A stretch of 42,829 bases of DNA from Streptomyces odonnellii. GTDB lineage: Bacteria > Actinomycetota > Actinomycetes > Streptomycetales > Streptomycetaceae. Under the pieces are notes generated by a model, which saw nothing but the letters and a program-made list of their open reading frames with translations, was not told the origin of the DNA and ran no database searches. The stretch lies in NCBI RefSeq assembly GCF_000981895.1, contig NZ_LATD01000116.1, positions 1 to 42,829 on the forward strand, in the 5' to 3' direction. Position numbers and translations under genes: made by a program. Below are positions 26,833-36,105 of this stretch, in pieces. The first letter of the stretch is position 1, and each line of letters starts with the position of its first letter.

Positions 26833-26880
26833 AGGCCATTGCCGCACTGGGAACCCGCGAGGACCCCCGGCAATGGCCTT
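26833..26880 (+). terminator. Terminator between tsf and pyrH
   Basis: AGGCCATTGCCG (26833-26844) pairs perfectly with CGGCAATGGCCT (26868-26879), extended by wobble pairs, and is followed by TTCTTCG. It lies only 27 bases ahead of the pyrH start, so it may also attenuate pyrH. TAGGGT at 26777-26782 is a candidate -10 box upstream. Confidence 0.7.
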
Positions 26881-26906
26881 CTTCGTATGCGCACGAGGAG
26901 ATCTCC

Positions 26907-27671
26907 ATGGAACAGGCCGACAAAGCCGACAAGAGCGACGACGGTACGAAGCACGGCCGCTTCATGCTGAAGCTGTCCGGCGAGGCGTTCGCCGGCCGGG
27001 GAGCACTCGGCGTCGACCCCGACGTCGTACACGCCATCGCCCGCGAGATCGCCGCCGTGGTGCGGGACGGCGCCCAGATCGCGGTCGTCATCGGCGGTGG
27101 CAACTTCTTCCGGGGCGCCGAACTCCAGCAGCGCGGCATGGACCGGGCACGCTCCGACTACATGGGCATGCTTGGTACGGTCATGAACTGCCTGGCCCTC
27201 CAGGACTTCCTGGAGAAGGAAGGCATCGACTCCCGCGTCCAGACCGCCATCACCATGGGCCAGGTCGCGGAGCCGTACATCCCGCTGCGCGCCGTACGGC
27301 ACATGGAGAAGGGCCGCGTGGTCATCTTCGGCGCCGGTATGGGCATGCCGTACTTCTCCACCGACACCACCGCCGCGCAGCGCGCCCTGGAGATCGACGC
27401 CCAGGCGCTGCTGATGGGTAAGAACGGGGTGGACGGGGTTTACGACTCGGACCCCAAGACCAACCCCGACGCGGTCAAGTTCGACGCGCTGGAGTACAGC
27501 GAGGTGATCGCGGGCGATCTGCGTGTCGCCGACATGACGGCGATCACGCTGTGCCAGGACAACAAGCTGCCGATCCTTGTCTTCGAATTGCTGAAGGAAG
27601 GCAATATCGCGCGTGCGGTCAAGGGTGAGAAGATCGGCACGCTCGTGAGCGACCAGGGCACCCGGACCTGA
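26907..27671 (+). CDS. pyrH: Uridylate kinase (UMP kinase)
   Basis: 254 residues. Bacterial UMP kinase of the amino-acid-kinase fold, making UDP from UMP for RNA, DNA and wall precursors. [32 protein letters not shown]-type sequence ([14 protein letters not shown]) and [12 protein letters not shown] are in place. ATG 26907 is set by GAGGAG six bases before. The N-terminal ~15 residues are a charged tail common in Streptomyces. Confidence 0.96.
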   Translation: MEQADKADKSDDGTKHGRFMLKLSGEAFAGRGALGVDPDVVHAIAREIAAVVRDGAQIAVVIGGGNFFRGAELQQRGMDRARSDYMGMLGTVMNCLALQDFLEKEGIDSRVQTAITMGQVAEPYIPLRAVRHMEKGRVVIFGAGMGMPYFSTDTTAAQRALEIDAQALLMGKNGVDGVYDSDPKTNPDAVKFDALEYSEVIAGDLRVADMTAITLCQDNKLPILVFELLKEGNIARAVKGEKIGTLVSDQGTRT

Positions 27672-27798
27672 TCCGGGGCCGCCCCGTACGGGATGGACAG
27701 AGCCCTGCCGGTCGGACACCGTGCAGGAGTAGACGCGACGCAGGTTCCGACGGCCCGCTGCGCACACCGGGCCCACTCAAGACACGCAGGAGCAAGTG

Positions 27799-28356
27799 GT
27801 GATCGAAGAGACCCTCCTCGAGGCCGAGGAGAAGATGGAGAAGGCCGTCCTGGTCGCCAAAGACGACTTCGCCGCGATCCGCACAGGACGGGCGCATCCA
27901 GCGATGTTCAACAAGATCGTGGCGGACTATTACGGTGCCCTGACCCCGATCAACCAGCTCGCCTCGTTCGCCGTGCCCGAGGCGCGGATGGCCGTGGTCA
28001 CCCCGTTCGACAAGAGCGCCCTGCGCAATATCGAGCAGGCGATCCGCGACTCCGACCTCGGCGTCAACCCGAGCAATGACGGCAACATCATCCGGGTGGT
28101 GTTCCCCGAGCTGACCCAGGACCGCCGCAAGGAGTTCATCAAGGTCGCCAAGACCAAGGCCGAGGACTCGAAGATCTCGATCCGGGCGGTACGCCGCAAG
28201 GCCAAGGAGACCATCGACAAGCTGGTCAAGGACGGCGAGGTCGGCGAGGACGAGGGCCGCCGCGCCGAGAAGGAGCTCGACGACACGACCGCGAAGTATG
28301 TCGCGCAGGTCGACGAGCTGCTCAAGCACAAGGAAGCCGAGCTGCTCGAGGTCTGA
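27799..28356 (+). CDS. frr: Ribosome recycling factor
   Basis: 185 residues, the standard length. It splits post-termination ribosomes together with [34 protein letters not shown] sequence ([20 protein letters not shown]) and [17 protein letters not shown] are canonical. Two GTG codons are adjacent (27796 and 27799); the second has the better distance from CAGGAG (27787-27792) and gives the usual N-terminus [13 protein letters not shown]. Its stop overlaps the cdsA ATG by one base. Confidence 0.96.
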   Translation: MIEETLLEAEEKMEKAVLVAKDDFAAIRTGRAHPAMFNKIVADYYGALTPINQLASFAVPEARMAVVTPFDKSALRNIEQAIRDSDLGVNPSNDGNIIRVVFPELTQDRRKEFIKVAKTKAEDSKISIRAVRRKAKETIDKLVKDGEVGEDEGRRAEKELDDTTAKYVAQVDELLKHKEAELLEV

Positions 28357-29441
28357 TGAACGACTCTTCCCGGGGGGCCCCGTCAGCGGCCGGTTACTCC
28401 GGTTACACCGATTACTGGGGACCGGCCGACCACGGGGCCGCCCCGGCGGGTCCCGCGTACGACACGCTGGACACACAGCAGACTCGGCCCATGCCCATCG
28501 TGCCCGACGGACCCGCCGGCGGCGGGGACCAGGATGACGACCGGGGGGCCGCCCGGCCGGGCCGCCCCCTGTTCCGTGACGAGCCTCCACAGGAGCCCAT
28601 GGGAGCACCTCAGCCACCACCCCAGAAGAAGCGGGCGGGCCGTGATCTGCGCGCGGCCATAGGCGTGGGCCTCGGCCTGGGTCTGCTCGTCGTGGTGTCG
28701 CTCTTCGTCGTCAAGGCCGTGTTCGTCGGCGTGGTCGCGGTCGCGGTGGCCGTGGGGCTGTGGGAGCTGACCTCGCGGCTGGATGAGAAGAAGGGCATCA
28801 AGGCGCCCCTGGTTCCGCTGGCCGTCGGCGGCGCCGCGATGGTCGTCGCCGGATATGTGCGCGGTGCCGAGGGCGCCTGGGTCGCGATGGCCCTGACGGC
28901 GCTCGCGGTGCTGGTCTGGCGGATGACCCAGCGGCCCGAGGGCTATCTGAAGGACGTCACCGCCGGGGTCTTCGCCGCGTTCTACGTACCGTTCCTGGCG
29001 ACCTTCGTGGTCATGATGCTCAGGCCGGACGACGGGCCGTGGCGGGTGCTGATGTTCATGGTGCTGACGGTCGTCAGCGACACGGGCGCGTACGCGGTCG
29101 GCTGGCGCTTCGGTACGCACAAGCTCGCGCCGCGCATCAGCCCCGGCAAGACCAGGGAGGGACTGGCGGGAGCCGTCGTCTTCGCCATGGTGGCCGGCGC
29201 GCTCTGCATGCAGTTCCTGATCCACGACGGAATCTGGTGGCAGGGGCTGCTGCTGGGACTGGCGGTCGCGGCCAGCGCCACGCTCGGTGATCTCGGCGAG
29301 TCCATGATCAAGCGGGATCTCGGCATCAAGGACATGGGCACGCTGCTGCCCGGGCACGGCGGCATCATGGACCGGCTCGACTCCCTGCTGCCCACGGCGC
29401 CGGTGGTCTGGCTGCTGCTGGTGATCTTCGTAGGCTCGTGA
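28356..29441 (+). CDS. cdsA: Phosphatidate cytidylyltransferase (CDP-diglyceride synthase)
   Basis: 361 residues. Makes CDP-diacylglycerol from phosphatidate and CTP, the branch point for phospholipids. About 95 N-terminal residues are hydrophilic, Pro/Gly-rich and cytoplasmic. Then follow several membrane helices and the family signature SxxKRxxxxKDxxxxxPGHGGxxDRxDS, seen here as SMIKRDLGIKDMG and LLPGHGGIMDRLDS. The ATG overlaps the frr stop. A terminator follows at 29505-29535. Confidence 0.95.
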   Translation: MNDSSRGAPSAAGYSGYTDYWGPADHGAAPAGPAYDTLDTQQTRPMPIVPDGPAGGGDQDDDRGAARPGRPLFRDEPPQEPMGAPQPPPQKKRAGRDLRAAIGVGLGLGLLVVVSLFVVKAVFVGVVAVAVAVGLWELTSRLDEKKGIKAPLVPLAVGGAAMVVAGYVRGAEGAWVAMALTALAVLVWRMTQRPEGYLKDVTAGVFAAFYVPFLATFVVMMLRPDDGPWRVLMFMVLTVVSDTGAYAVGWRFGTHKLAPRISPGKTREGLAGAVVFAMVAGALCMQFLIHDGIWWQGLLLGLAVAASATLGDLGESMIKRDLGIKDMGTLLPGHGGIMDRLDSLLPTAPVVWLLLVIFVGS

Positions 29442-29504
29442 CGCTTCGCAGGTTCCTGCCGAGCGCGGCCCGGCCAAGGGTCTGACCAGCGGCGATACCG
29501 CACG

Positions 29505-29535
29505 GGGGCCCGTTGTCCACAGGACAGCGGGCCCC
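29505..29535 (+). terminator. 14-bp hairpin terminator after cdsA
   Basis: GGGGCCCGTTGTCC (29505-29518) pairs along its full length with GGACAGCGGGCCCC (29522-29535) with one G-T wobble and an ACA loop. No T run. It ends the frr-cdsA transcript 30 bases ahead of rlmN. Confidence 0.75.
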
Positions 29536-29564
29536 TGCCGCATGTCTGCGACACTGGTTCCACC

Positions 29565-30671
29565 ATGCCTGTACCTGGAGAATTGACTTTTGTCGCGCCC
29601 CGCGGGGCCAAGAAGCCGCCGCGGCACCTCGCCGACCTCACCCCCGCCGAGCGCCGCGAGGCCGTCGCCGCGGTCGGCGAGAAGGCGTTCCGTGCCAACC
29701 AGCTTTCGCAGCACTACTTCGCGCGGTACGCACACGATCCGCAGCAGTGGACCGACATCCCGGCCGCCGCGCGTCAGAAGCTCGCCGCGGAGCTGATGCC
29801 CGAGCTGATGTCGGTGGTGCGGCACATCTCGTGCGACGACGACACCACCCGTAAGACGCTGTGGCGGCTGCATGACGGCACGCTGGTCGAGTCGGTGCTG
29901 ATGCGCTATCCGGACCGGGTCACGATGTGCATCTCGTCGCAGGCCGGCTGCGGGATGAACTGTCCCTTCTGTGCCACCGGACAGGCCGGTCTCGACCGCA
30001 ATCTGTCCACCGCGGAGATCGTGCACCAGATCGTCGACGGGATGCGCGCGCTGCGCGACGGCGAGGTGCCCGGCGGCCCCTCCCGGCTGTCGAACATCGT
30101 CTTCATGGGCATGGGCGAGCCGCTCGCCAACTACAACCGGGTGGTCGGCGCGATACGCCGGCTGACCGACCCCGAGCCCGACGGCCTGGGTCTGTCCCAG
30201 CGTGGGATCACGGTCTCGACGGTCGGTCTGGTGCCCGCGATGCTGCGCTTCGCCGACGAGGGGTTCAAGTGCCGCCTCGCGGTCTCCCTGCACGCGCCCG
30301 ACGACGAGCTGCGCGACAGCCTCGTCCCGGTCAACACCCGCTGGAAGGTACGGGAGGTGCTGGAGGCGGCCTGGGAGTACGCGGAGAAGTCCGGCCGCCG
30401 GGTCTCCATCGAGTACGCCCTCATCCGTGACGTCAACGACCAGGCCTGGCGCGGCGACCGGCTGGGCCGGCTGCTCAAGGGCAAGCGGGTGCACGTCAAT
30501 CTGATCCCGCTCAACCCGACCCCGGGATCGAAGTGGACGGCGTCACGCCCCGAGGACGAGAAGGCGTTCGTCGAGGCGATCGCGGCTCATGGCGTGCCGG
30601 TGACGGTACGGGACACCAGGGGCCAGGAGATCGACGGGGCGTGCGGGCAGTTGGCCGCCTCGGAGCGCTAG
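29565..30671 (+). CDS. rlmN: 23S rRNA (adenine2503-C2)-methyltransferase RlmN
   Basis: 368 residues. Radical-SAM enzyme that methylates A2503 of 23S rRNA and A37 of some tRNAs. The iron-sulfur cluster cysteines are C129, C133 and C136 in [13 protein letters not shown]. Other blocks are [27 protein letters not shown] and [20 protein letters not shown], and the C-terminal [15 protein letters not shown] carries the acceptor cysteine. No clear ribosome site precedes ATG 29565; a GACACT hexamer about ten bases upstream suggests a nearly leaderless transcript. Confidence 0.95.
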   Translation: MPVPGELTFVAPRGAKKPPRHLADLTPAERREAVAAVGEKAFRANQLSQHYFARYAHDPQQWTDIPAAARQKLAAELMPELMSVVRHISCDDDTTRKTLWRLHDGTLVESVLMRYPDRVTMCISSQAGCGMNCPFCATGQAGLDRNLSTAEIVHQIVDGMRALRDGEVPGGPSRLSNIVFMGMGEPLANYNRVVGAIRRLTDPEPDGLGLSQRGITVSTVGLVPAMLRFADEGFKCRLAVSLHAPDDELRDSLVPVNTRWKVREVLEAAWEYAEKSGRRVSIEYALIRDVNDQAWRGDRLGRLLKGKRVHVNLIPLNPTPGSKWTASRPEDEKAFVEAIAAHGVPVTVRDTRGQEIDGACGQLAASER

Positions 30672-30683
30672 ACGGCCGCGGGG

Positions 30684-30689
30684 TAATGT
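30684..30689 (+). promoter_or_regulatory. Candidate -10 box for the thiamine operon
   Basis: TAATGT lies 24 bases upstream of the riboswitch, a good place for transcription to start at about 30696. No convincing -35 is visible, and the rlmN stop is only 12 bases upstream. Confidence 0.35.
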
Positions 30690-30713
30690 TGGTCTGAACG
30701 CATTGCATATGTT

Positions 30714-30822
30714 CCGACAGGGGAGCGCCACAGCGCTGAGAGTGTGGCACATGTCCGTGAGAGCGGGCAGCGGCCGCAGACCCTCTGAACCTCGCCCAGG
30801 TCATTCTGGGTAGGAAGTTCGG
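30714..30822 (+). promoter_or_regulatory. TPP riboswitch (THI element) aptamer
   Basis: Closing stem CCGA (30714-30717) with TCGG (30819-30822), then the hallmark segments GGGGAGC (30720-30726 region), GCTGAGAG (30735-30742), GACCCTCTGAACCT (30779-30792) and AGGAAG (30812-30817). The order and sequence are those of the thiamin pyrophosphate aptamer. It identifies the downstream ABC transporter as one for thiamine or a precursor. Confidence 0.95.
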
Positions 30823-30842
30823 TCACCACTCAAGCTGTTGCG

Positions 30843-30920
30843 CCCTGCCCGGAGTCCGGCCGGTCCCGCCGGTCCTGACCCCGGGCAGGGCCGCGTCTTC
30901 TCCTGGACTTCCCAGGAGGA
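30843..30920 (+). promoter_or_regulatory. Expression platform: long stem and ribosome-site sequestering hairpin
   Basis: CCCTGCCCGG (30843-30852) pairs with CCGGGCAGGG (30881-30890). Then TTCTCCTGG (30898-30906) pairs with CCAGGAGGA (30912-30920) over nine positions, burying the AGGAGG of the first gene. Control is therefore most likely translational: TPP binding would favour the hidden ribosome site. Confidence 0.75.
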
Positions 30921-30926
30921 AAATCA

Positions 30927-32090
30927 GTGAGCACCACCATCGGCACCACCAGCGCCACTGGCACCAGTAGCGCAGCCAGTAACAGAGGTACGGCCGCCCG
31001 CGGCAGGACGGCCGTCGCCGTGCTTGCCACCGCGCTCGGCGTCTCGGTCCTCGCCGCCTGCGGCGGATCCGACGGCTCTGCGCCGTCCGGCGGCAGCGGC
31101 GGCACGGAGTCAAAGACCGTCACCCTCGTCAGCCATGACTCGTTCAACGCCTCGCCCGCCGTGCTCAAGGAGTTCACCCGGCGGACCGGCTACACGGTCA
31201 AGGTCCTGAAGAGCGGCGACGCGGGCGAGGCACTCAACAAGGAGATCCTGACCAAGGGTTCGCCCCAGGGCGATGTCTTCTTCGGCGTCGACAACACCCT
31301 GCTCTCCCGCGCCCTCGACAACGGCCTGTTCACTCCGTACAAGGCCAAGGGCCTGGACCGCGTCGACACAGCCGCACAGCTCGACCGCGATCAGAACCGG
31401 GTCACACCCATCGATACCGGAGACATCTGCGTCAACTACGACAAGAAGTACTTCGCGGACAAGAAGCTCGCGCCGCCCCAGTCGTTCGACGATCTGGTCA
31501 AGCCGCAGTACAAGAACCTGCTCGTGACCGAGAACGCCGCGACCTCCTCGCCCGGCCTCGGTTTCCTCCTCGGCACGGCCGCGCAGTACGGCGACAACGG
31601 CTGGCAGGACTACTGGAAGAAGCTCAAGGCCAACGGCGTCCAGGTCGTCGACAGTTGGGAACTGGCCTACAACGAGAACTTCTCGGGCTCGGCCGGCGGT
31701 AAGAAGGCCAAGGCCGACCGCCCGCTCGTCGTCTCGTACGCCTCCAGTCCTCCCGTAGAGGTCCTGTACGCCGAGCCGCAGCCGCAGCAGGCGCCCACCG
31801 GAGTCGCCACCGGCACCTGCTTCCGGCAGACCGAGTTCGCCGGGCTGCTCACGGGCGCGAAGAACGAGGCGGGCGGCAAGGCCCTGGTGGACTTCCTGAT
31901 CAGCGACACCTTCCAGGCGGACATGCCGCTGAACATGTTCGTCAACCCGGTCGTCAAGAGCGTGAAGCTGCCCGAGCTGTTCACGAAGTTCGGCGCGACG
32001 GTCCCCGAGCCCGGGACCGTGGCACCCGACAAGATCGCCGCCAACCGTGAGCAGTGGATCCAGTCGTGGACCTCACTCGTGGTGAAGTAG
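30927..32090 (+). CDS. thiB: Thiamine ABC transporter substrate-binding lipoprotein
   Basis: 387 residues. An extended N-terminus leads to a lipobox VLAAC with the lipid-carrying Cys45, then a Ser/Gly linker and the extracellular binding domain (VTLVSHDSFNASPAVLKEFTR-type start, split here as VTLVSHDSFNAS and KEFTRRTGY). The fold matches ThiB/TbpA and iron-binding FbpA relatives; GDICVNYDKKYF and GTCFRQTEFAGLL fit ThiB. The TPP riboswitch upstream supports thiamine as the ligand. GTG 30927 lies in the regulated AGGAGG context. Overlaps thiP slightly. Confidence 0.92.
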   Translation: MSTTIGTTSATGTSSAASNRGTAARGRTAVAVLATALGVSVLAACGGSDGSAPSGGSGGTESKTVTLVSHDSFNASPAVLKEFTRRTGYTVKVLKSGDAGEALNKEILTKGSPQGDVFFGVDNTLLSRALDNGLFTPYKAKGLDRVDTAAQLDRDQNRVTPIDTGDICVNYDKKYFADKKLAPPQSFDDLVKPQYKNLLVTENAATSSPGLGFLLGTAAQYGDNGWQDYWKKLKANGVQVVDSWELAYNENFSGSAGGKKAKADRPLVVSYASSPPVEVLYAEPQPQQAPTGVATGTCFRQTEFAGLLTGAKNEAGGKALVDFLISDTFQADMPLNMFVNPVVKSVKLPELFTKFGATVPEPGTVAPDKIAANREQWIQSWTSLVVK

Positions 32091-33814
32091 CCGGCGAAGC
32101 GGCGAGCCGGGCCCGGCCGGCCCGCCCCGGCCCGAAGGGAACCCGCCCCACCTCCAAGAGAGAGCGGGCCGGCCGCGCGCATGCCGTCCGGCTCGCCCTC
32201 ATGGCCGTACCCGTGGCGTTCTTCGCGGTCTTCTTCGCCTATCCCGTGACCGCGATCGTCGGCCGCGGTCTCAAGGCCGACGGCACCTGGCAGTTCGGCC
32301 GCGTCGGTGAGGTGCTGAGCCGTCCCGACATCCTCGGTGTCCTCTGGTTCACCACCTGGCAGGCGCTGGCGTCCACCGCGGTCACCCTGCTGATCGCCCT
32401 GCCCGGCGCTTATGTCTTCGCGCGCTTCGACTTCCCCGGCAGGCATGTGCTGCGCGCGGTGGTCACCATCCCCTTCGTCCTGCCGACCGTCGTCGTCGGT
32501 ACGGCCTTCCTGGCGCTGCTCGGGCGCGGCGGACTGCTCGACGAACTGTGGGGCATACGACTCGACACCACCGTCTGGGCGATCCTTCTCGCGCATGTCT
32601 TCTTCAACTACGCGGTGGTCGTACGGACCGTGGGCGGTCTGTGGTCACAGCTCGACCCGCGCCAGGAGGAGGCCGCGCGGGTGCTCGGCGCGGGACGGTT
32701 TGCCGCCTGGTGGCGGGTGACGCTGCCGGCCCTCGCGCCCGCCGTGGCGGCGGCGGCCCTGATGGTCTTCCTCTTCACCTTCACCTCCTTCGGCGTCGTA
32801 CAGATCCTGGGCGGCCCGGCCTACTCCACGCTGGAGGTGGAGATCTACCGGCAGACCGCGCAGTTGCTCGATCTGCCCACCGCCGCCGTGCTCACCCTCG
32901 TCCAGTTCGCGGCGGTCGCGGCGGTGCTGGCGGTGCACGCCAGGACCGTACGGAGGCGGGAAGGCGCGCTGAGACTCGTCGATCCCGCGCGGACGGCGCG
33001 CAGGCCGCGCGGGACCGGGCAGTGGGCGCTGCTCGGCGGGGTCCTCGCCACCGTTCTGGTGCTGATCCTGCTGCCGCTCGCTGTGCTCGTCGAGCGCTCG
33101 CTCGACGCGCCGGGAGGGTATGGCCTCGGCTTCTACCGGGCGCTCGGCTCGCTCGACGCGAGCGGCGGAACGTTCCTCGTACCGCCGCTGGAAGCCGTCT
33201 GGAACTCGCTGCGGTACGCGCTGGCCGCGACGGGCGTCGCCCTGGTGGTGGGCGGACTCGCCGCCGCCGCGCTGACCCGCCGCGCGGGCCGGCTCGTCCG
33301 GGGCTTCGACGCGCTGCTGATGCTCCCGCTCGGGGTCTCGGCCGTCACCGTCGGCTTCGGTTTTCTGATCACGCTCGACAAACCGCCGCTGGATCTGCGG
33401 ACCTCCTGGATCCTGGTGCCGCTCGCCCAGGCGCTGGTGGGCGTGCCCTTCGTCGTGCGGACCATGCTGCCGGTGCTGCGCGCGGTGGACGGACGGCTGC
33501 GCGAGGCGGCGGCGGTCCTCGGCGCGTCCCCGCTCCGCGTCTGGCGCGAGGTCGATCTGCCGCTCGTACGGCGGGCGTTGCTGGTCGCGGCCGGTTTCGC
33601 GTTCGCCGTCTCACTGGGCGAGTTCGGGGCGACGGTGTTCATCGCACGCCCCGACCGGCCAACGCTGCCGGTGGCCGTGGCCCGGCTGCTGGGACGGCCC
33701 GGCGAACTCAACTACGGGCAGGCCATGGCCCTGTCCACCGTACTGATGCTGGTGTGCGCGGTATCGCTGCTGGCGCTGGAACGTATCCGTACCGACCGCT
33801 CCGGGGAGTTCTGA
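32054..33814 (+). CDS. thiP: Thiamine ABC transporter permease (ThiP-like, two fused permease halves)
   Basis: 586 residues, or 582 from GTG 32066; both starts lie inside the 3' end of thiB and neither has a clear ribosome site. About twelve membrane helices in two halves, each with an EAA loop that docks on the ATPase: EEAARVLGAGRFAAWWRV and REAAAVLGASPLRVWREV. This fused form is typical for ThiP and FbpB permeases. The stop overlaps the thiQ ATG, so the three genes form one tightly coupled unit. Confidence 0.92.
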   Translation: MDPVVDLTRGEVAGEAASRARPARPGPKGTRPTSKRERAGRAHAVRLALMAVPVAFFAVFFAYPVTAIVGRGLKADGTWQFGRVGEVLSRPDILGVLWFTTWQALASTAVTLLIALPGAYVFARFDFPGRHVLRAVVTIPFVLPTVVVGTAFLALLGRGGLLDELWGIRLDTTVWAILLAHVFFNYAVVVRTVGGLWSQLDPRQEEAARVLGAGRFAAWWRVTLPALAPAVAAAALMVFLFTFTSFGVVQILGGPAYSTLEVEIYRQTAQLLDLPTAAVLTLVQFAAVAAVLAVHARTVRRREGALRLVDPARTARRPRGTGQWALLGGVLATVLVLILLPLAVLVERSLDAPGGYGLGFYRALGSLDASGGTFLVPPLEAVWNSLRYALAATGVALVVGGLAAAALTRRAGRLVRGFDALLMLPLGVSAVTVGFGFLITLDKPPLDLRTSWILVPLAQALVGVPFVVRTMLPVLRAVDGRLREAAAVLGASPLRVWREVDLPLVRRALLVAAGFAFAVSLGEFGATVFIARPDRPTLPVAVARLLGRPGELNYGQAMALSTVLMLVCAVSLLALERIRTDRSGEF

Positions 33815-34863
33815 TGGCCCTGCTGACCCTCTCGGACGTCACCGTTCGGTTCGGTGCCCGTACCGCCCTCGACGCCGTGGACCTGGAGATCGCCGAGCAC
33901 GAGACGGTCTGTGTGCTGGGGCCGAGCGGGAGCGGCAAGTCGACACTGCTGCGGGTGGTGGCCGGGCTGACCGCGCCGGACGGCGGGCGGGTGCTGCTGG
34001 ACGGCGCCGACCGGACGGGGGTGCCGACGCACCGGCGGGGGGTCGGGCTGATGTTCCAGGACCACCAGCTCTTCCCACAGCGCGATGTGGCGGGCAATGT
34101 CGCCTTCGGACTGCGGATGCGAGGGGTACCGCGCGGCGAACAGGCGGGCCGGGTCGAGGAACTGCTCGAACTCGTAGGGCTGCCGGGCGCCGGGCGGCGG
34201 GCCGTCGCCGCGCTCTCCGGCGGTGAGCAGCAGCGGGTCGCGCTGGCGCGGGCACTGGCCCCCCGGCCCCGGCTGCTGATGCTGGACGAGCCGCTCGGGC
34301 AGCTCGACCGGAGTCTGCGCGAGCGGCTGGTGGTCGAACTGCGCGGTCTCTTCGGACGGTTGGGTACGACCGTGCTCGCCGTCACCCATGACCAAGGGGA
34401 GGCGTTCGCGCTCGCCGACCGGGTCGTGGTGATGCGGGACGGACGCGTCGCCCAGACGGGCACCCCGGTGGAGGTCTGGCAGCGCCCCGCCTCGGCGTTC
34501 GTGGCACGCTTCCTAGGTTTCGACAATGTCGTGGACGCGACGGTGAGCGGCGGCGCGGCCGACACGGTCTGGGGACGGATCCCGGTGCCGGACGGATCGG
34601 CCCAGGGTGAGCGGTCGGTGCTGGTACGGCCCGCCGGGGTACGGCTGGTCGACCCGGCGGGCGCGCTGCGCTGCACGGTGGAGGCCCGTACGTTCCGGGG
34701 CAGCCGGGTCGCGGTGCTGCTGCGCCCCGACGGACCCTCGGGCGGACCGGTACTGGAAGCGGAGTGCGGGCTCCGGGACGCGCCGCGCGTGGGCGCGGCG
34801 GTCGGGGTGGCCTTCGCCGCGGAGGACGTGGTGGTACTGGAGGGCAGGGAGAGCGGTCTCTGA
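33814..34863 (+). CDS. thiQ: Thiamine ABC transporter ATP-binding protein
   Basis: 349 residues. All ABC motifs are intact: Walker A LGPSGSGKST near residue 36, Q-loop MFQDHQLFP, signature LSGGEQQR, Walker B LLMLDEP, D-loop LGQLD and H-loop VTHD. A C-terminal TOBE-like regulatory domain (RSVLVRPAGVRLV) follows. It powers the thiamine uptake system with the two upstream genes. Family neighbours include iron and spermidine ATPases, so the substrate is inferred from the riboswitch. Confidence 0.92.
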   Translation: MALLTLSDVTVRFGARTALDAVDLEIAEHETVCVLGPSGSGKSTLLRVVAGLTAPDGGRVLLDGADRTGVPTHRRGVGLMFQDHQLFPQRDVAGNVAFGLRMRGVPRGEQAGRVEELLELVGLPGAGRRAVAALSGGEQQRVALARALAPRPRLLMLDEPLGQLDRSLRERLVVELRGLFGRLGTTVLAVTHDQGEAFALADRVVVMRDGRVAQTGTPVEVWQRPASAFVARFLGFDNVVDATVSGGAADTVWGRIPVPDGSAQGERSVLVRPAGVRLVDPAGALRCTVEARTFRGSRVAVLLRPDGPSGGPVLEAECGLRDAPRVGAAVGVAFAAEDVVVLEGRESGL

Positions 34864-34908
34864 GACCGGGCGGCCCGCGGAGCAGTACCCGCGGCGACGG
34901 CAAGCGAA

Positions 34909-34943
34909 GGCCCCCGGACCTCAGCGGGTCCGGGGGCCGTTTT
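34909..34943. terminator. Bidirectional terminator between convergent operons
   Basis: GGCCCCCGGACC (34909-34920) pairs perfectly with GGTCCGGGGGCC (34927-34938), loop TCAGCG, followed by GTTTTC on the plus strand. It ends the thiamine operon and can stop the minus-strand ABC operon as well. Confidence 0.85.
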
Positions 34944-34953
34944 CTCAAGTGGT

Positions 34954-36105
34954 CTAGGCGGTCAGGGGAATCGCCGCCAGGGCCGCCACCATCCAGGTCA
35001 GCGGGGCGAAGATCGTCAGGATCGCGGTCGCCCGTACCGCCGCCGCCGTACGCAGAAGCGTGGCGGGGGCGCCGAGATGGTGCAGCGTCGTGGTGGTGGC
35101 GGCGCGGGCCTGCCGGGACTCCGCCGTGGCCGTCAGCAGCGTCGCCGCCGTACAGCCGATCACCAGGGCCGCGCCGAGGCCGGTCAGGGGCCCGAAGGGG
35201 CGTACGGCACCGGGCCCGGACAGGGAGGTCGCGGCGAACACACCCGAGATCACCGCACACAGAACGCCCAGCGGGCGGCCGATGTTACGGGCCTCGGTCA
35301 TCAGGGTGCGCCCCGCCAGCAGCCGGATCGCGCCGGGCCGCAGGATCTGGACCAGCCGCCCGCAGAGATGGGTGATGCCGGGACCGGCCAGGGCGAGACC
35401 GATGGCGGTCAGCGACCAGCCCGCCAGCACACCGGCCGAGCTGCCGTCGAACTGACCGGGCAGCGGCGGCGCGGACCCGCCCCCGCTCCTGCTCGCGTAC
35501 GTCTCGACCGCCAGGCCCGCCGCGGTGAGCGCCACCCCCCAGGGCAGCCCGGACGGGGTGTGCACCGGAGGCGGCACGTTCTCGGCCGGCCGGGCGGCCC
35601 TGCGGGTGTGATGCCGCATCGCCATGCCGGTCGCGGCCGTCGCGAAGGTCGGCACCAGCGCCAGCAACGTCAGCATCGCGGCCAGCGGGAGCGACTGGCC
35701 CCTGGCGAGCAGCTCGGCGCCCTGGCCGCCGAGGGGCGAACCGGTCGGATCACTGCGGAGATGGAGGAAGAGCAGCAGCGCCAGCGCGCTGCCGAACGCA
35801 CAGGAGACCGCGGTCGAGGTGGCCGCCAGGGTGGTCAGCCGGGCCGGGCCGAGGCCCACCGCCGACAGTCCGGTGCGCGGCCGGGTGCCCGGTTCCGTAC
35901 GGGCCACCGCCACCGCGAACTGGACCGTCGCCGCCAGCGGGATCAGACACCAGAGCAGGCGGGCCGCGGAGCCGGCCGGATGGCCCATGGCCCAGCCCAG
36001 CGTGCACAGCAGCAGAAAACCGACCCCGGCGGACGCCGCCACGACCAGCAGCCGGCGCACCAGGACCAGAGGACGGGCGCCACGGCCTAGACGGAGAGCG
36101 AGCAC
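34954..36105 (-). CDS. ABC-type membrane protein of unknown substrate
   Basis: 383 residues from GTG 36105, with GGAAGG nine bases upstream. It begins inside the 3' end of the ATPase gene, overlapping 19 bases. Several membrane helices are clear (VRRLLVVAASAGVGFLLLCT, LPLAAMLTLLALVPTFATA, GAALVIGCTAATLLTATA and a C-terminal ILTIFAPLTWMVAALAAIPL). Loose resemblance to FtsX/MacB-type permeases, but no substrate can be named. The reading frame stays open beyond this start but that part is antisense-like and belongs to the ATPase. Confidence 0.82.
   Translation of the reverse strand: MLALRLGRGARPLVLVRRLLVVAASAGVGFLLLCTLGWAMGHPAGSAARLLWCLIPLAATVQFAVAVARTEPGTRPRTGLSAVGLGPARLTTLAATSTAVSCAFGSALALLLFLHLRSDPTGSPLGGQGAELLARGQSLPLAAMLTLLALVPTFATAATGMAMRHHTRRAARPAENVPPPVHTPSGLPWGVALTAAGLAVETYASRSGGGSAPPLPGQFDGSSAGVLAGWSLTAIGLALAGPGITHLCGRLVQILRPGAIRLLAGRTLMTEARNIGRPLGVLCAVISGVFAATSLSGPGAVRPFGPLTGLGAALVIGCTAATLLTATAESRQARAATTTTLHHLGAPATLLRTAAAVRATAILTIFAPLTWMVAALAAIPLTA

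Noticed and set aside
29513..29521. Perfect Streptomyces DnaA box TTGTCCACA
   Set aside because: It is part of the stem and loop of the cdsA terminator, which fully explains the sequence, and it is single.
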